A DNA stretch of 64,000 bases, taken from the NCBI RefSeq assembly GCF_002895925.1, contig NZ_NWUO01000007.1, positions 62,001 to 126,000 of the forward strand, read 5' to 3'. Below the pieces are notes generated by a model. It did no database searches. It was given only the letters and a program-made list of their open reading frames with translations, and was not told where the DNA came from. Positions 55,712 through 64,000 of the stretch are shown piece by piece. The position numbers were made by a program, and so were the translations under genes. The DNA is from Mixta theicola. GTDB taxonomy: Bacteria > Pseudomonadota > Gammaproteobacteria > Enterobacterales > Enterobacteriaceae. Position 1 is the first letter of the stretch, and every line of letters starts with the position of its first letter.

Positions 55712-56964
55712 TCAAGGCGACGGACAGAAAACTGGTAGTAGGACTTGAGATAGGCACCGCCAAGGTCGCCGCTTTAGTAGGGGAAATTCTGCCCGATGGC
55801 ATGGTCAACATTATTGGGGTCGGCAGTTGTCCGTCCCGCGGTATGGATAAAGGCGGCGTAAACGATCTGGAATCGGTGGTGAAATGCGTACAGCGCGCCA
55901 TCGATCAGGCGGAACTGATGGCGGATTGTCAGATTTCATCCGTTTACCTTGCTTTATCCGGCAAACATATCAGTTGTCAGAATGAGATCGGGATGGTTCC
56001 GATTTCTGAAGAAGAAGTCACGCAGGAAGATGTTGAAAACGTTGTGCATACTGCTAAGTCGGTGCGCGTGCGTGATGAGCATCGCATCCTGCATGTGATC
56101 CCGCAGGAGTACGCTATCGACTACCAGGAAGGGATTAAAAACCCGGTTGGGCTGTCGGGCGTGCGCATGCAGGCAAAAGTGCATTTGATCACCTGTCACA
56201 ACGATATGGCGAAAAATATCGTTAAGGCCGTTGAACGTTGCGGCCTGAAGGTTGACCAACTGATTTTTGCCGGTCTGGCATCCAGCTTTGCGGTGCTGAC
56301 CGAAGATGAACGCGAGCTGGGCGTCTGTGTAGTCGATATTGGCGGCGGTACGATGGACATCGCCGTCTATACCGGCGGCGCGCTGCGCCATACCAAAGTG
56401 ATCCCCTATGCGGGGAATGTGGTTACCAGCGATATCGCCTATGCCTTCGGCACTCCGCCGACCGATGCGGAAGCGATTAAAGTCCGCCACGGTTGCGCGT
56501 TAGGATCGATTGTCGGCAAGGATGAGAACGTTGAGGTGCCAAGCGTGGGCGGACGTCCACCGCGCAGCCTGCAGCGTCAAACGCTGGCTGAGGTGATCGA
56601 GCCGCGTTATACCGAGCTGCTGAATCTGGTTAACGACGAGATCCTGCAGCTGCAGGAACAGTTACGCCAGCAGGGCGTTAAGCACCACCTGGCAGCAGGT
56701 ATTGTGCTTACCGGCGGCGCGGCGCAGATTGAAGGGTTAGCCGCCTGCGCGCAGCGAGTATTTCATACTCAGGTGCGCATCGGTCAGCCGCTAAATATTA
56801 CCGGATTAACGGATTATGCGCAGGAGCCTTATTACTCAACGGCGGTTGGTCTCCTGCACTACGGAAAAGAGTCTCACCTGAGCGGTGAGGCGGATGTTGA
56901 AAAACGTGCTTCAGTTGGCAACTGGTTTAAACGTATCAACAGCTGGCTGAAAAAAGAGTTTTAA
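55708..56964 (+). CDS. ftsA: Cell division protein FtsA
   Basis: Actin-like membrane tether for FtsZ. 418 residues (E. coli 420). Phosphate-binding [16 protein letters not shown] near 11 and [18 protein letters not shown] near 205; 1C domain between. The C-terminal amphipathic membrane helix is [15 protein letters not shown]. Confidence 0.98.
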   Translation: MIKATDRKLVVGLEIGTAKVAALVGEILPDGMVNIIGVGSCPSRGMDKGGVNDLESVVKCVQRAIDQAELMADCQISSVYLALSGKHISCQNEIGMVPISEEEVTQEDVENVVHTAKSVRVRDEHRILHVIPQEYAIDYQEGIKNPVGLSGVRMQAKVHLITCHNDMAKNIVKAVERCGLKVDQLIFAGLASSFAVLTEDERELGVCVVDIGGGTMDIAVYTGGALRHTKVIPYAGNVVTSDIAYAFGTPPTDAEAIKVRHGCALGSIVGKDENVEVPSVGGRPPRSLQRQTLAEVIEPRYTELLNLVNDEILQLQEQLRQQGVKHHLAAGIVLTGGAAQIEGLAACAQRVFHTQVRIGQPLNITGLTDYAQEPYYSTAVGLLHYGKESHLSGEADVEKRASVGNWFKRINSWLKKEF

Positions 56965-57036
56965 TTTTTCTAAAAGGGGATCATGCTAGCTCTAATTTAT
57001 GATCTCCAGGCGACAGGCACATAACGGAGAGAAATT

Positions 57037-58194
57037 ATGTTTGAACCTATGGAATTAACCAACGACGCGGTGATTAAAGTCATCGGCGTCGGCGGGGGCG
57101 GCGGCAACGCCGTCGAGCATATGGTCCGCGAACGTATCGAAGGCGTTGAGTTCTTCGCAGTGAATACGGACGCACAGGCGTTGCGCAAAACTGCAGTTGG
57201 CCAGACCATCCAAATCGGCACCAACATTACTAAAGGTCTGGGTGCAGGCGCGAACCCTGAAGTGGGTCGTACCTCTGCGGAAGAAGATCGTGAAGCGCTG
57301 CGTTCTGCGCTGGACGGCGCGGACATGGTATTTATCGCAGCCGGCATGGGCGGCGGTACCGGTACCGGTGCGGCGCCGGTCGTGGCTGAAGTGGCGAAAG
57401 ATTTAGGTATCCTGACCGTTGCGGTGGTAACCAAGCCGTTTAACTTCGAAGGCAAAAAGCGCATGGCGTTTGCCGAACAGGGTATCGCCGAACTGTCTAA
57501 GCACGTTGACTCGCTGATCACCATCCCGAACGATAAGCTGTTAAAAGTGTTGGGCCGTGGTATTTCACTGCTGGATGCGTTTGGTGCGGCTAACGACGTG
57601 CTGAAAGGCGCGGTTCAGGGTATTGCCGAGCTGATCACCCGTCCGGGTCTGATGAACGTTGACTTCGCCGACGTGCGCACCGTGATGTCCGAAATGGGTT
57701 ATGCCATGATGGGTTCCGGCGTCGCCTGTGGTGAGGATCGCGCTGAAGAAGCGGCAGAAATGGCTATTTCCAGCCCGCTGCTGGAGGATATCGATCTCTC
57801 CGGCGCGCGCGGCGTGCTGGTTAACATCACCGCTGGTTTCGATCTGCGTCTGGATGAGTTTGAGACCGTAGGTAACACTATCCGTGCATTTGCTTCAGAT
57901 AATGCCACCGTGGTTATCGGTACTTCTCTGGATCCGGAAATGAACGATGAACTGCGCGTTACCGTCGTTGCTACCGGGATTGGCATGGACAAACGTCCGG
58001 AAATCACTCTGGTAACCAACAAGCAGGCCACCAGCCAGCCGGTTATGGATCATCGTTACCAGCAGCACGGTATGTCTCCGCTTCCGCAGGAGCAAAAGCC
58101 CGCGGCGAAAGTGGTTAACGATCAAAGCTCGCAGCCTGGCAAAGAGCCTGATTACCTGGATATTCCTGCCTTCCTGCGTAAACAGGCAGATTAG
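57037..58194 (+). CDS. ftsZ: Cell division GTPase FtsZ
   Basis: Tubulin-like Z-ring protein. 385 residues (E. coli 383). Nucleotide-binding [13 protein letters not shown] near 20 and the tubulin signature [17 protein letters not shown] near 104. Conserved T7 loop [14 protein letters not shown] near 208. A variable linker leads to the C-terminal peptide [14 protein letters not shown] that binds FtsA and ZipA. GGAGAGAAATT precedes the ATG; a 72-base gap follows ftsA. Confidence 0.98.
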   Translation: MFEPMELTNDAVIKVIGVGGGGGNAVEHMVRERIEGVEFFAVNTDAQALRKTAVGQTIQIGTNITKGLGAGANPEVGRTSAEEDREALRSALDGADMVFIAAGMGGGTGTGAAPVVAEVAKDLGILTVAVVTKPFNFEGKKRMAFAEQGIAELSKHVDSLITIPNDKLLKVLGRGISLLDAFGAANDVLKGAVQGIAELITRPGLMNVDFADVRTVMSEMGYAMMGSGVACGEDRAEEAAEMAISSPLLEDIDLSGARGVLVNITAGFDLRLDEFETVGNTIRAFASDNATVVIGTSLDPEMNDELRVTVVATGIGMDKRPEITLVTNKQATSQPVMDHRYQQHGMSPLPQEQKPAAKVVNDQSSQPGKEPDYLDIPAFLRKQAD

Positions 58195-58243
58195 GAATAT
58201 CCTGAGAATTGGGATTCTCCGCTCTTTGTGCTAAAATGTTCGC

Positions 58244-58266
58244 CCGTCAGTAATATAGACTGACGG
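58244..58266 (+). promoter_or_regulatory. Hairpin in the lpxC leader
   Basis: Seven-base perfect stem CCGTCAG / CTGACGG with a nine-base loop, 28 bases before the lpxC start and without a T run. It follows a -10-like TAAAAT (58232-58237), so it would be in the 5' leader of lpxC mRNA. Confidence 0.5.
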
Positions 58267-58294
58267 TCGGATGATGATTTTGCGAGATAATACG

Positions 58295-59212
58295 ATGATC
58301 AAACAACGGACATTAAAACGTATTGTTCAGGCGACTGGTGTCGGTTTGCATACCGGCAAGAAGGTCTCCCTGACGTTACGCCCTGCGCCGGCTAATACCG
58401 GGGTCATCTATCGTCGCACTGACTTGAATCCACCGGTTGATTTCCCGGCTGATGCAAAATTCGTGCGCGACACCATGCTAAGTACCTGCCTGGTGAATGA
58501 TGAAGGCGTACGTATTTCCACCGTAGAGCATCTGAACGCCGCGCTGGCAGGCCTTGGCATCGATAATATCATTGTCGAAGTGAATGCGCCTGAAGTGCCG
58601 ATTATGGACGGCAGCGCCGCGCCTTTCGTCTACCTGCTGGTCGATGCGGGCGTTGAAGAGCTGAACAGCGCGAAGAAATTCGTGCGCGTTAAACAAGCTG
58701 TGCGTGTTGAAGATGGCGATAAATGGGCTGAGATTAAACCCTATAACGGTTTCTCACTCGATTTCACCATCGATTTTAAACACCCGGCGATTGACTCCAG
58801 CTCGCAGCGTTATCAGCTGAACTTCTCTACGGAAGCGTTCATGCGTCAAATCAGCCGTGCGCGTACCTTCGGCTTTATGCGTGAAATCGAATACCTGCAG
58901 TCCAAAGGTCTGTGCCTGGGCGGTAGTTTAGATTGCGCGATAGGTTTAGACGATTTCCGCGTACTGAACGAAGAAGGTTTACGCTTCGAAGATGAATTCG
59001 TTCGTCACAAAATGCTGGACGCCATCGGTGACCTGTTTATGTGCGGCCACAATATTGTAGGTGCGTTTTCTGCCTATAAATCAGGCCATGCGCTGAACAA
59101 TAAACTGCTGCAGGCGGTACTGGCGAAACAGGAAGCCTGGGAATGGGCGACCTTTGAAGACGAAGCTGAACTGCCGGTGGCATTCAGGGCAACAAATCTG
59201 GTTCTGGCGTAA
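58295..59212 (+). CDS. lpxC: UDP-3-O-acyl-GlcNAc deacetylase
   Basis: Zinc enzyme for the committed step of lipid A synthesis. 305 residues, as E. coli, starting [20 protein letters not shown]; the frame extends 8 codons upstream without similarity. Zinc ligands: [12 protein letters not shown] (His79) and [15 protein letters not shown] (His238, Asp242). The C-terminal end is [10 protein letters not shown]. coli LpxC ends with a similar hydrophobic LAVLA-like degron for FtsH, and the terminal NLVLA would fit turnover control. Confidence 0.97.
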   Translation: MIKQRTLKRIVQATGVGLHTGKKVSLTLRPAPANTGVIYRRTDLNPPVDFPADAKFVRDTMLSTCLVNDEGVRISTVEHLNAALAGLGIDNIIVEVNAPEVPIMDGSAAPFVYLLVDAGVEELNSAKKFVRVKQAVRVEDGDKWAEIKPYNGFSLDFTIDFKHPAIDSSSQRYQLNFSTEAFMRQISRARTFGFMREIEYLQSKGLCLGGSLDCAIGLDDFRVLNEEGLRFEDEFVRHKMLDAIGDLFMCGHNIVGAFSAYKSGHALNNKLLQAVLAKQEAWEWATFEDEAELPVAFRATNLVLA

Positions 59213-59228
59213 CACGCTATAACCTTTT

Positions 59229-59286
59229 AAAACGACTGGTAGCGCTGGCTCACTCTCTCCGGCCAGCAAAGCCGGTCGTTTTTGTT
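59229..59286 (+). terminator. lpxC terminator (extended hairpin)
   Basis: AAACGAC near 59230 pairs with GTCGTTT before a T run at 59279-59285; an inner stem CCGGC / GCCGG is nested inside. The structure closes the dcw/lpxC unit about 20 bases after lpxC. Confidence 0.65.
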
Positions 59287-59497
59287 TCTGCATTGCGGTG
59301 CGCGTTATTTGCGCCGTGGTCGATCGGAATGTCGCTGTTTTCTTCTCCTCCCGCTACGATCTGATGTTTCTCGCGCGCAATGATGATAAGATTTGCCCTT
59401 GCTAAAGGCGGCAACCGGCGTAATACGCCAGATGGAACAAAGCCGCTAATTATTCATTGAAGAAGGGCAGGTCGCTACCTGCCAGACGGAAACCGTT

Positions 59498-60004
59498 GTG
59501 ATCGCTATTTTTCACCGTTGGCGACAATTAGGCAGGCGTTACTTTTGGCCGCATCTGTTATTTGGCATGGTGGCGGCAAGCCTTGGCCTGCCTGCTGCGC
59601 ACGCCCAGAGTGCTGAACAAAATAATCGCCCTGAAGCCACAGCGAAAAAACTGTTTACCAGCGCCATACGGGTCGATAATCTCGTGCTGCTGCAGGGAAA
59701 TGTCCGTCGCGCCAATTTTAGCGTGGATTACTGGCATCAGCATGCGATCCGCACCGTAATTCGTCACCTCTCCTTTACGCTTACGCCACAAAATCTGCCC
59801 GATGCGGAAGAAACTTTGCCGCTCGCCGTACAGAAAATGGCGCTGCTGGATACGCTTAACGCCCTGCTCACTCACGAGCCGCGTCAACCGGTAATTATCC
59901 GCCATACGCAGCAGCCTGCCGTTTCTGTTACGCCGGATTATCATATCGGCATCTGGCTGGCCCAGGTGCGGGGAATCCGCGCGGGTCCTTACATTCTCAG
60001 CTGA
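59498..60004 (+). CDS. secM: SecA regulator SecM (translation-arrest peptide)
   Basis: 168 residues (E. coli 170). GTG start, as in E. coli. A long signal peptide, RYFWPHLLFGMVAASLGLPA ending A-H-A, is followed by NFSVDYWHQHAIRTVIRHLSF. The C-terminal arrest sequence is YHIGIWLAQVRGIRAGP, against FSTPVWISQAQGIRAGP in E. coli. The essential W and GIRAGP are kept; F at the first position is Y here and WI is WL. Ribosome stalling here exposes the secA ribosome-binding site when secretion is slow. Confidence 0.95.
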   Translation: MIAIFHRWRQLGRRYFWPHLLFGMVAASLGLPAAHAQSAEQNNRPEATAKKLFTSAIRVDNLVLLQGNVRRANFSVDYWHQHAIRTVIRHLSFTLTPQNLPDAEETLPLAVQKMALLDTLNALLTHEPRQPVIIRHTQQPAVSVTPDYHIGIWLAQVRGIRAGPYILS

Positions 60005-60081
60005 AGCCTGAGCAGTCCTTAATCCATATACTATAAAAAATGAACCGCAAACACGGCGGTAAAGATGAGAATGTATTTATT

Positions 60082-62787
60082 ATGCTAACTAAGTTGTTAA
60101 CCAAGGTTTTTGGTAGTCGTAACGATCGTACGCTGCGCCGCATGCGCAAGACGGTTGAAATCATCAACAAAATGGAGCCTGATTTTGAAAAGCTCTCTGA
60201 TGATGAACTGAAAGCGAAAACCCAGGAATTTCGCGCCCGTCTGGAAAAAGGCGAAGAGTTGGATAGCCTGATCCCGGAAGCTTTTGCCACCGTCCGCGAG
60301 GCCAGCAGGCGCGTATTTGGCATGCGCCACTTTGATGTGCAGCTGATTGGCGGCATGGTGCTGAACGATCGCTGTATTGCTGAAATGCGCACCGGTGAAG
60401 GTAAAACGCTGACCGCGACGCTGCCTGCTTATCTGAATGCTTTAAGCGGGAAAGGCGTACACGTAGTTACCGTCAACGACTACCTGGCCCAGCGCGATGC
60501 GGAAAATAACCGTCCGCTGTTTGAGTTCCTCGGCCTGTCGGTGGGTATCAACCTGCCGGGAATGCCGGCACCTGCCAAGCGCGAAGCCTACGCTGCCGAT
60601 ATTACCTACGGCACCAATAACGAATATGGTTTCGATTACCTGCGCGACAACATGGCGTTCAGCCCGGAAGAGCGCGTCCAGCGCAAACTGCACTATGCGC
60701 TGGTGGATGAGGTGGACTCCATTCTTATCGATGAGGCGCGTACGCCGTTGATTATCTCCGGTCCGGCGGAAGACAGCTCTGAACTCTATATCAAAGTAAA
60801 CAAAATCATCCCGCACCTGATCCGTCAGGAGAAAGAAGATTCAGATACTTTCCAGGGCGAAGGCCACTTCTCGGTGGATGAAAAAGCCCGTCAGGTGCAC
60901 CTTACCGAACGCGGCCTGGTAACCATTGAAGAGCTGCTGGTGCAGGAAGGCATTATGGCGGAAGGGGAGTCGCTCTACTCGCCGACCAATATTATGCTGA
61001 TGCATCACGTTACCGCAGCCCTGCGTGCGCATGTGCTGTTCACGCGTGACGTTGACTACATCGTTAAAGATGGCGAAGTGGTTATCGTTGATGAGCATAC
61101 CGGCCGTACCATGCAGGGCCGCCGCTGGTCAGATGGTCTGCATCAGGCGATAGAAGCGAAAGAAGGCGTTGAGATTCAGAATGAAAACCAGACGCTGGCC
61201 TCGATCACTTTCCAGAACTACTTCCGCCTGTATGAGAAGCTGGCCGGTATGACCGGTACAGCGGATACCGAAGCGTTTGAATTCAGTTCTATCTACAAGC
61301 TGGATACGATTGTTATCCCGACCAACCGTCCGATGGTGCGTAAAGATCTGCCCGATCTGGTCTACATGACAGAGAAAGAGAAGATCGACGCGATCATTGA
61401 GGATATTCGTGAGCGCACCGCAAACGGCCAGCCGATCCTCGTAGGTACGATTTCGATCGAAAAATCTGAAGTGGTATCCAACGAGCTGACGCGTGCCGGC
61501 ATCAGGCACAACGTGCTGAACGCCAAGTTCCATGCGCGTGAAGCGGACATCGTTGCGCAGGCCGGTCAGCCTGGCGCTGTTACCATTGCTACCAACATGG
61601 CGGGCCGTGGTACTGACATTATGCTGGGCGGTAGCTGGCAGGTAGAAGTCGCCGCGCTGGAGAACCCGACCGAAGAGCAGGTTGCAGCCATTAAAGCCGC
61701 CTGGAAAGAGCGTCATGAGGCGGTACTGGCATCGGGCGGTCTGCATATTATCGGTACTGAACGTCATGAATCGCGTCGTATCGACAATCAGCTGCGTGGC
61801 CGTTCTGGCCGTCAGGGCGATCAGGGCTCATCCCGTTTCTATCTGTCGATGGAAGATGCGCTGATGCGTATTTTCGCCTCCGATCGCGTATCGAATATGA
61901 TGCGTAAGCTGGGAATGAAGCCGGGCGAAGCTATTGAGCACCCGTGGGTAACCAAAGCGATTGCTAACGCGCAGCGTAAAGTAGAAAGCCGCAACTTTGA
62001 TATTCGTAAGCAGCTGCTGGAATATGACGATGTTGCCAACGATCAGCGCCGTGCTATTTACTCACAGCGTAATGAACTGCTGGACGTGGCCGACGTTAGC
62101 GAAACCATTAACAGCATCCGCGAGGATGTCTTCAAGTCCACTATCGATAGCTACATTCCGCCACAGTCGCTGGAAGAAATGTGGGATGTGGCCGGGCTAG
62201 AAGAGCGCCTGAAAAACGACTTCGACCTTGAAATGCCGATTAGTCAGTGGCTGGACAAAGAGCCTGACCTGCATGAGGAAACGCTGCGTGAGCGTATTCT
62301 GACGCAGGCGAAAGAAGAGTATCAGCGTAAAGAAGAAGTTGTCGGCACCGAGATGATGCGCAGCTTTGAAAAAGGCGTCATGCTGCAAACGCTGGATTCA
62401 CTGTGGAAAGAGCATCTGGCGGCGATGGACTATTTACGTCAGGGTATCCACCTGCGCGGCTATGCGCAGAAGGATCCGAAGCAGGAGTACAAGCGCGAAT
62501 CCTTCGCTATGTTTGCTGCCATGCTGGAATCGCTGAAATATGAAGTGGTCAGCACCCTGAGCAAAGTACAGGTCCGTATGCCGGAAGAAGTCGAGGCGAT
62601 GGAAGCGCAGCGTCGTGAAGATGCGGAGCGACTGGCACAGCAGCAGCAGCTAAGCCACGTTGATGATGAAACGGAAGCGGCCGCAGCGCTGGCAGCTGAA
62701 ACCGGCGAGCGTAAGGTTGGACGTAACGATCCTTGCCCGTGTGGCTCAGGTAAAAAATACAAGCAGTGCCACGGTCGTCTGGCCTGA
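60082..62787 (+). CDS. secA: Preprotein translocase ATPase SecA
   Basis: Motor of the Sec pathway. 901 residues, as E. coli. Start [20 protein letters not shown] with GATGAGAAT upstream; an earlier in-frame ATG at 60040 lies in the regulatory leader. Walker [20 protein letters not shown] near 100, Walker [14 protein letters not shown] near 206, helicase motifs GTDIMLGG and [20 protein letters not shown], and the C-terminal zinc motif [13 protein letters not shown]. Regulated by SecM stalling. Confidence 0.98.
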   Translation: MLTKLLTKVFGSRNDRTLRRMRKTVEIINKMEPDFEKLSDDELKAKTQEFRARLEKGEELDSLIPEAFATVREASRRVFGMRHFDVQLIGGMVLNDRCIAEMRTGEGKTLTATLPAYLNALSGKGVHVVTVNDYLAQRDAENNRPLFEFLGLSVGINLPGMPAPAKREAYAADITYGTNNEYGFDYLRDNMAFSPEERVQRKLHYALVDEVDSILIDEARTPLIISGPAEDSSELYIKVNKIIPHLIRQEKEDSDTFQGEGHFSVDEKARQVHLTERGLVTIEELLVQEGIMAEGESLYSPTNIMLMHHVTAALRAHVLFTRDVDYIVKDGEVVIVDEHTGRTMQGRRWSDGLHQAIEAKEGVEIQNENQTLASITFQNYFRLYEKLAGMTGTADTEAFEFSSIYKLDTIVIPTNRPMVRKDLPDLVYMTEKEKIDAIIEDIRERTANGQPILVGTISIEKSEVVSNELTRAGIRHNVLNAKFHAREADIVAQAGQPGAVTIATNMAGRGTDIMLGGSWQVEVAALENPTEEQVAAIKAAWKERHEAVLASGGLHIIGTERHESRRIDNQLRGRSGRQGDQGSSRFYLSMEDALMRIFASDRVSNMMRKLGMKPGEAIEHPWVTKAIANAQRKVESRNFDIRKQLLEYDDVANDQRRAIYSQRNELLDVADVSETINSIREDVFKSTIDSYIPPQSLEEMWDVAGLEERLKNDFDLEMPISQWLDKEPDLHEETLRERILTQAKEEYQRKEEVVGTEMMRSFEKGVMLQTLDSLWKEHLAAMDYLRQGIHLRGYAQKDPKQEYKRESFAMFAAMLESLKYEVVSTLSKVQVRMPEEVEAMEAQRREDAERLAQQQQLSHVDDETEAAAALAAETGERKVGRNDPCPCGSGKKYKQCHGRLA

Positions 62788-62802
62788 TATAAGCTAAAGC
62801 GG

Positions 62803-62829
62803 AAAGGGAGCCGAAAGGCTCCCTTTTTT
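62803..62829 (+). terminator. secM-secA terminator
   Basis: Ten-base perfect stem AAAGGGAGCC / GGCTCCCTTT with GAAA tetraloop and six T, 15 bases after secA. Its position means mutT, which follows secA in E. coli, is not co-transcribed and is not present in the remaining window. Confidence 0.92.
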
Positions 62830-63002
62830 ATTGGGCCGCATTGAGCGGCGCTGGCGCCAGCCTCTCCTGCCTTATTACGCTCTCATTTAGAAAAATTTCT
62901 TTGTAAATCAGCGTCCTGATTAGATGAACCGCTAAAGCCTTTACCCGGTCGGCAAGATATACTCGGCTGAACGGAAAACGGATGCCTAAGGAGAGCACTA
63001 TC

Positions 63003-63458
63003 ATGAACAGCCTTTATCTCAACGTTGATCACGTAGCCGGGGAATCTCAGGACGCGCATCATGCTGGTTGGATCGATGTGCTTTCTCATAGTTGGGGAAA
63101 CAGGCGCGGCGCGGCTGGCAATGCGCTGGTTAACTATCAAAATTTAACGGTTCATGCGCTGATTGATAAAGCCACGCCGACGATGCTCCTCTACGCTTCT
63201 AACGGCTGCAGGCTGCGTAAAGTCGAGCTGTCAGCCTGCAAGGCGGGATTTGGCGCCATCGAATATTATCGCATTACGCTGGAAAACGTATTTGTTGCTC
63301 AGGTGATGTTAAATGACAGCGGCGATCTGCCCAGCGTTGAATATGAGTTTGAGGCAGATACGGTGAAAATGCAGTACTGGGAACAAACGGCAAAAGGTGG
63401 GAAAGGCGCGGAAACACGCTACGGCTGGGATATTAAAAACCACCGCTCGGTGCTCTGA
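63003..63458 (+). CDS. hcp: Hcp-family type VI secretion tube protein (orphan)
   Basis: 151 residues, recognised as Hcp family by NSLYLNVDHVAGESQDAHHA, GWIDVLSHSWG near the N-terminus and SVEYEFEADTVKMQYWEQ...GAETRYGWDIKNHRSVL at the C-terminus. Hcp hexamers form the inner tube of the type VI secretion system and carry effectors. No other T6SS structural gene is in the window, so this is an orphan that would use an apparatus encoded elsewhere. Start at MNSLYL with AAGGAGAGC upstream. It sits between the secA terminator and convergent small membrane-protein genes, an apparent insertion at a core boundary. Confidence 0.88.
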   Translation: MNSLYLNVDHVAGESQDAHHAGWIDVLSHSWGNRRGAAGNALVNYQNLTVHALIDKATPTMLLYASNGCRLRKVELSACKAGFGAIEYYRITLENVFVAQVMLNDSGDLPSVEYEFEADTVKMQYWEQTAKGGKGAETRYGWDIKNHRSVL

Positions 63459-63483
63459 ATAAGAGCGGGCGTTCCCTCTTATT
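63458..63483. terminator. Palindrome between hcp and the convergent small gene
   Basis: Eight-base arms AATAAGAG / CTCTTATT with a ten-base centre, overlapping both stop codons. Weak bidirectional terminator candidate. Confidence 0.45.
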
Positions 63484-63670
63484 TGAGCAGTTTATCCTGT
63501 AATTTTTCCCAATACCAATAGAGCGCAGGAAGAGTCACCGTTCCCCAGTACTCCAGGAAATAAGCTGCATAAAACGCACCCGGCAAAATCAGTAGTAAAA
63601 AAGGGAAGCAATCTTCAATAAAGGGCTTAAAAATAGTGACTTTAATGAATCTTAAAATTGCCATAAGCAT
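63479..63670 (-). CDS. Small membrane protein A, paralogue of the neighbour
   Basis: 63 residues (or 61 from the second Met). A basic N-terminus is followed by a hydrophobic segment FPFLLLILPGAFYAAYFLEY and a second, weaker one (VTLPALYWYW), ending in a charged KLQDKLLK. The pattern E-x-x-x-P-x5-LPG-x-F-x3-YF-x3-WG is shared with the protein at 63728-63916, so the two are paralogues. TAGGAG lies 9 bases before the ATG. Family not recognised; function unknown. Confidence 0.65.
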   Translation of the reverse strand: MLMAILRFIKVTIFKPFIEDCFPFLLLILPGAFYAAYFLEYWGTVTLPALYWYWEKLQDKLLK

Positions 63671-63727
63671 TAATGATGCTCCTAAGCTACTCTTACTGCC
63701 GCTTTAATTGATTAAGAGGGGTTTAAT

Positions 63728-63916
63728 TCACTTGTCCATGCGGGTAAATAACTTTATGAAAAAGTAGCTGACAAAGAAAACGCTAAGTAGCATCAATTTC
63801 CCCCAGTGATCGGGGAAATATAAAGAAAAGAAGACACCAGGCAGGACGATAGCGATAACGGGGATGGTTTCCAGTAAAATAAATTCTAAAAATGCTTTTT
63901 TTAAAAACTTTATCAT
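63728..63916 (-). CDS. Small membrane protein B, paralogue of the neighbour
   Basis: 62 residues with MIKFLKKAFLEF, then hydrophobic TIPVIAIVLPGVFFSLYF, DHWGKL, and a second hydrophobic stretch MLLSVFFVSYFFI ending LFTRMDK. Shares LPG-x-F-x3-YF-x3-WG with protein A 57 bases downstream. AAGGAATGTTTC precedes the ATG, which overlaps the stop of an upstream gene by 4 bases (ATGA), so it is coupled to it. AT-rich. Function unknown; coupling to an upstream gene and closeness to hcp would fit an effector/immunity island, which is inference. Confidence 0.65.
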   Translation of the reverse strand: MIKFLKKAFLEFILLETIPVIAIVLPGVFFSLYFPDHWGKLMLLSVFFVSYFFIKLFTRMDK

Positions 63917-64000
63917 GAAACATTCCTTCTTAAAATATCAATGATATTCTTCGGGTTGGGCTCTGGTAACCCATTTATTTCTAAGATTATTTTATAAAGG
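63913..64000 (-). CDS. C-terminal end of an unidentified gene (cut by window edge)
   Basis: A frame open to the window edge gives 28 residues ending ILEINGLPEPNPKNIIDILR and RNVS. Its TGA overlaps the ATG of the small membrane gene. Too little is visible to name a family; it shows that the small membrane genes are part of a longer leftward operon. Confidence 0.5.
   Translation of the reverse strand, partial: LYKIILEINGLPEPNPKNIIDILRRNVS

Overview
The window is a stretch of chromosome from a member of the Enterobacterales, most likely Erwiniaceae (Pantoea/Erwinia/Mixta-like). Protein sequences and gene order closely follow the E. coli 0-2.5 minute region (carB, folA, apaH to lptD, djlA, rluA, rapA, polB, yabI, thiQPB, sgrR/sgrS/setA, leuDCBA, ilvIH, cra, the mra/dcw cluster, lpxC, secM-secA). 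Several E. coli neighbours are absent: no kefFC beside folA, no araBADC beside polB, no leuO between leuL and ilvI, and no mutT directly after secA. I see no tRNA, rRNA, insertion sequence, integrase or CRISPR array.

Layout. 1-7 kb: the end of carB, a membrane-anchored bactofilin, folA, and a Tat-exported PhoX-type phosphatase with a well-formed Pho box. 7-14 kb: the leftward lptD-surA-pdxA-rsmA-apaG-apaH operon (outer-membrane assembly, vitamin B6, ribosome maturation, Ap4A hydrolysis), with djlA divergent. 14.8-15.3 kb: a non-coding block with four tandem 41-bp repeats and a GC-rich inverted repeat. 15.3-21.4 kb: rluA, rapA and a frameshifted polB. 21.4-25.2 kb: the main accessory region, in which two copies of a DUF3289-DUF943 gene pair flank yabI. 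Their ends are nearly identical and their middles differ; both copies are damaged. 25.2-31.8 kb: thiBPQ under a TPP riboswitch, then sgrR and divergent SgrS-setA. 31.8-36.8 kb: leuABCD with leader peptide, attenuator and promoter; leuB carries a one-base frameshift. 37.5-40.9 kb: ilvIH and cra. 41.3-59.2 kb: the division and cell-wall cluster mraZ to ftsZ plus lpxC, with an intact MraZ-box promoter. 59.5-62.8 kb: secM-secA, with a variant SecM arrest sequence. 62.8-64 kb: a second accessory patch with an orphan hcp gene facing two related small membrane-protein genes and the tail of a third gene.

Four genes (polB, leuB, the first DUF3289, the second DUF943) are each broken by a single-base indel that can be repaired by eye, with the rest of the protein intact. 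Either the assembly has residual indel errors or some of these genes are recently inactivated; sequence alone cannot decide. The strongest candidates for unexplored biology are the duplicated DUF3289/DUF943 cassettes and the hcp-linked small membrane proteins.
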